A program made the translations under genes and the position numbers. 6,382 nucleotides of DNA from Deltaproteobacteria bacterium (GTDB lineage Bacteria > Desulfobacterota > Desulfobacteria > Desulfobacterales > SURF-15). The notes below the pieces were generated by a model, which saw nothing but the letters and a program-made list of their open reading frames with translations, made no database searches and was not told the origin of the DNA. Shown here piece after piece: positions 5,909 through 6,382 of the stretch. Numbering within the stretch: position 1 is the first letter of the stretch; the number at the start of each line of letters is the position of its first letter. The stretch spans positions 1 through 6,382 of the forward strand of contig JAHEHB010000322.1 in the NCBI GenBank assembly GCA_024644775.1. The letters are read 5' to 3'.

Positions 5909-6382
5909 ATGGGATTAAACATTCTTCTGGTTGACGACCACAAAATCATGACAGAGGGCCTGCGTGCCCTGATCGAAAAGCAACCCGGGATGGAGGTGGT
6001 TGCGGACGCGGAAAACGGCCGCGTGGCCCTGCAGATGACCCGAAAATTCAATCCCCATGTCGTTGTCATGGATATCAACATGCCCGATATGAACGGCATC
6101 GATGCTGCTCGCCAAATCATCACCGAATTCCCCAAAACAAAGGTTATTGCCTTCTCGATGTATGCAGATCGGCAGTTTGTGGTCGGTATGCTCAAAGCCG
6201 GCGTGTCCGCCTACCTGTTGAAGGATTCCGCTTTTGAAGAATTGATCCAGGCCATCCGCACTGTGGTTGCCGGCGAGACCTATCTGAGCTCAAAAATAAC
6301 CGGTACCGTGGTCAAAGAATACGTGGAAAAACTGCTACTGGAAGACGCCTCGACTGCCGCAGCCCTGACGCCCAGGGAACGC
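5909..6382 (+). CDS. Response regulator, NarL/FixJ family (partial, right edge)
   Basis: Cytoplasmic DNA-binding regulator, very likely phosphorylated by the CHASE2 kinase encoded upstream. 158 codons are in the window and no stop is reached. The receiver domain is complete and looks functional: acidic pair Asp9-Asp10 in ILLVDDHKIM, phosphoacceptor Asp55 in VVVMDINMPDMNGID, Ser83 at the switch position, and Lys105 in AYLLKDS. A linker (about 123-150) leads to LTPRER at 153-158, the first residues of a LuxR-type helix-turn-helix, so about 55-65 residues should be missing. HisKA_3 kinases typically partner with exactly this regulator class, which supports the pairing despite the 227-bp gap. The ATG at 5909 is chosen from the frame and the AGGAGG before it. 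Target genes are unknown; the divergent importer is a candidate. Confidence 0.93.
   Translation, partial: MGLNILLVDDHKIMTEGLRALIEKQPGMEVVADAENGRVALQMTRKFNPHVVVMDINMPDMNGIDAARQIITEFPKTKVIAFSMYADRQFVVGMLKAGVSAYLLKDSAFEELIQAIRTVVAGETYLSSKITGTVVKEYVEKLLLEDASTAAALTPRER

Noticed and set aside
5731..6195. 154-codon minus-strand reading frame opposite the response regulator
   Set aside because: It lies antisense to a clear receiver domain with all catalytic residues, and its own product shows no recognisable domain.

Overview
This 6.4 kb window is a bacterial chromosomal segment of moderate G+C content. The degenerate IS200-like (Y1/REP-associated) transposase tail and the large two-component proteins would fit a Desulfobacterota-like (deltaproteobacterial) genome. 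That placement rests on general resemblance and not on a marker gene, so hold it loosely.

Layout. The left half (31-3317) is read on the minus strand. In transcription order it encodes a secreted family-1 solute-binding protein, then a MalF/UgpA-type permease, then a MalG/UgpE-type permease. This is the classic E-F-G core of a carbohydrate-type (CUT1-like) ABC importer. No ATPase is present; it may lie beyond the left edge or be encoded elsewhere. The two permease genes abut exactly (stop next to start). The binding-protein gene is separated from them by 218 bp, which holds a long imperfect hairpin whose mismatches become G-U pairs only in the transcribed direction.

A 501-bp divergent intergenic region (3318-3818) follows. 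It carries a strong Shine-Dalgarno and a plausible promoter for the importer, a perfect 12-bp palindrome, and, next to the right-hand gene, the frameshifted C-terminal remnant of a Y1 transposase.

The right half is read on the plus strand. It encodes a CHASE2-domain membrane histidine kinase of the NarL/DegS class (3819-5681) and, after a 227-bp gap, the receiver domain of a NarL/FixJ-type response regulator that runs off the right edge at the start of its LuxR-type helix-turn-helix. The gap contains a compact G-rich, multiply self-complementary element (about 5758-5845), resembling a REP-type dispersed repeat, with a G-quadruplex-compatible motif.

How they may work together. Kinase and regulator almost certainly form a cognate pair. 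Because they are divergent from the importer, they might control it in response to an extracytoplasmic cue sensed by CHASE2, but the sequence does not prove this. I see no convincing wholly new system. The least explained items are the repeat-like element with its possible transposase relative, the strand-specific hairpin inside the importer operon, and the four-codon reading frame overlapping the regulator start.
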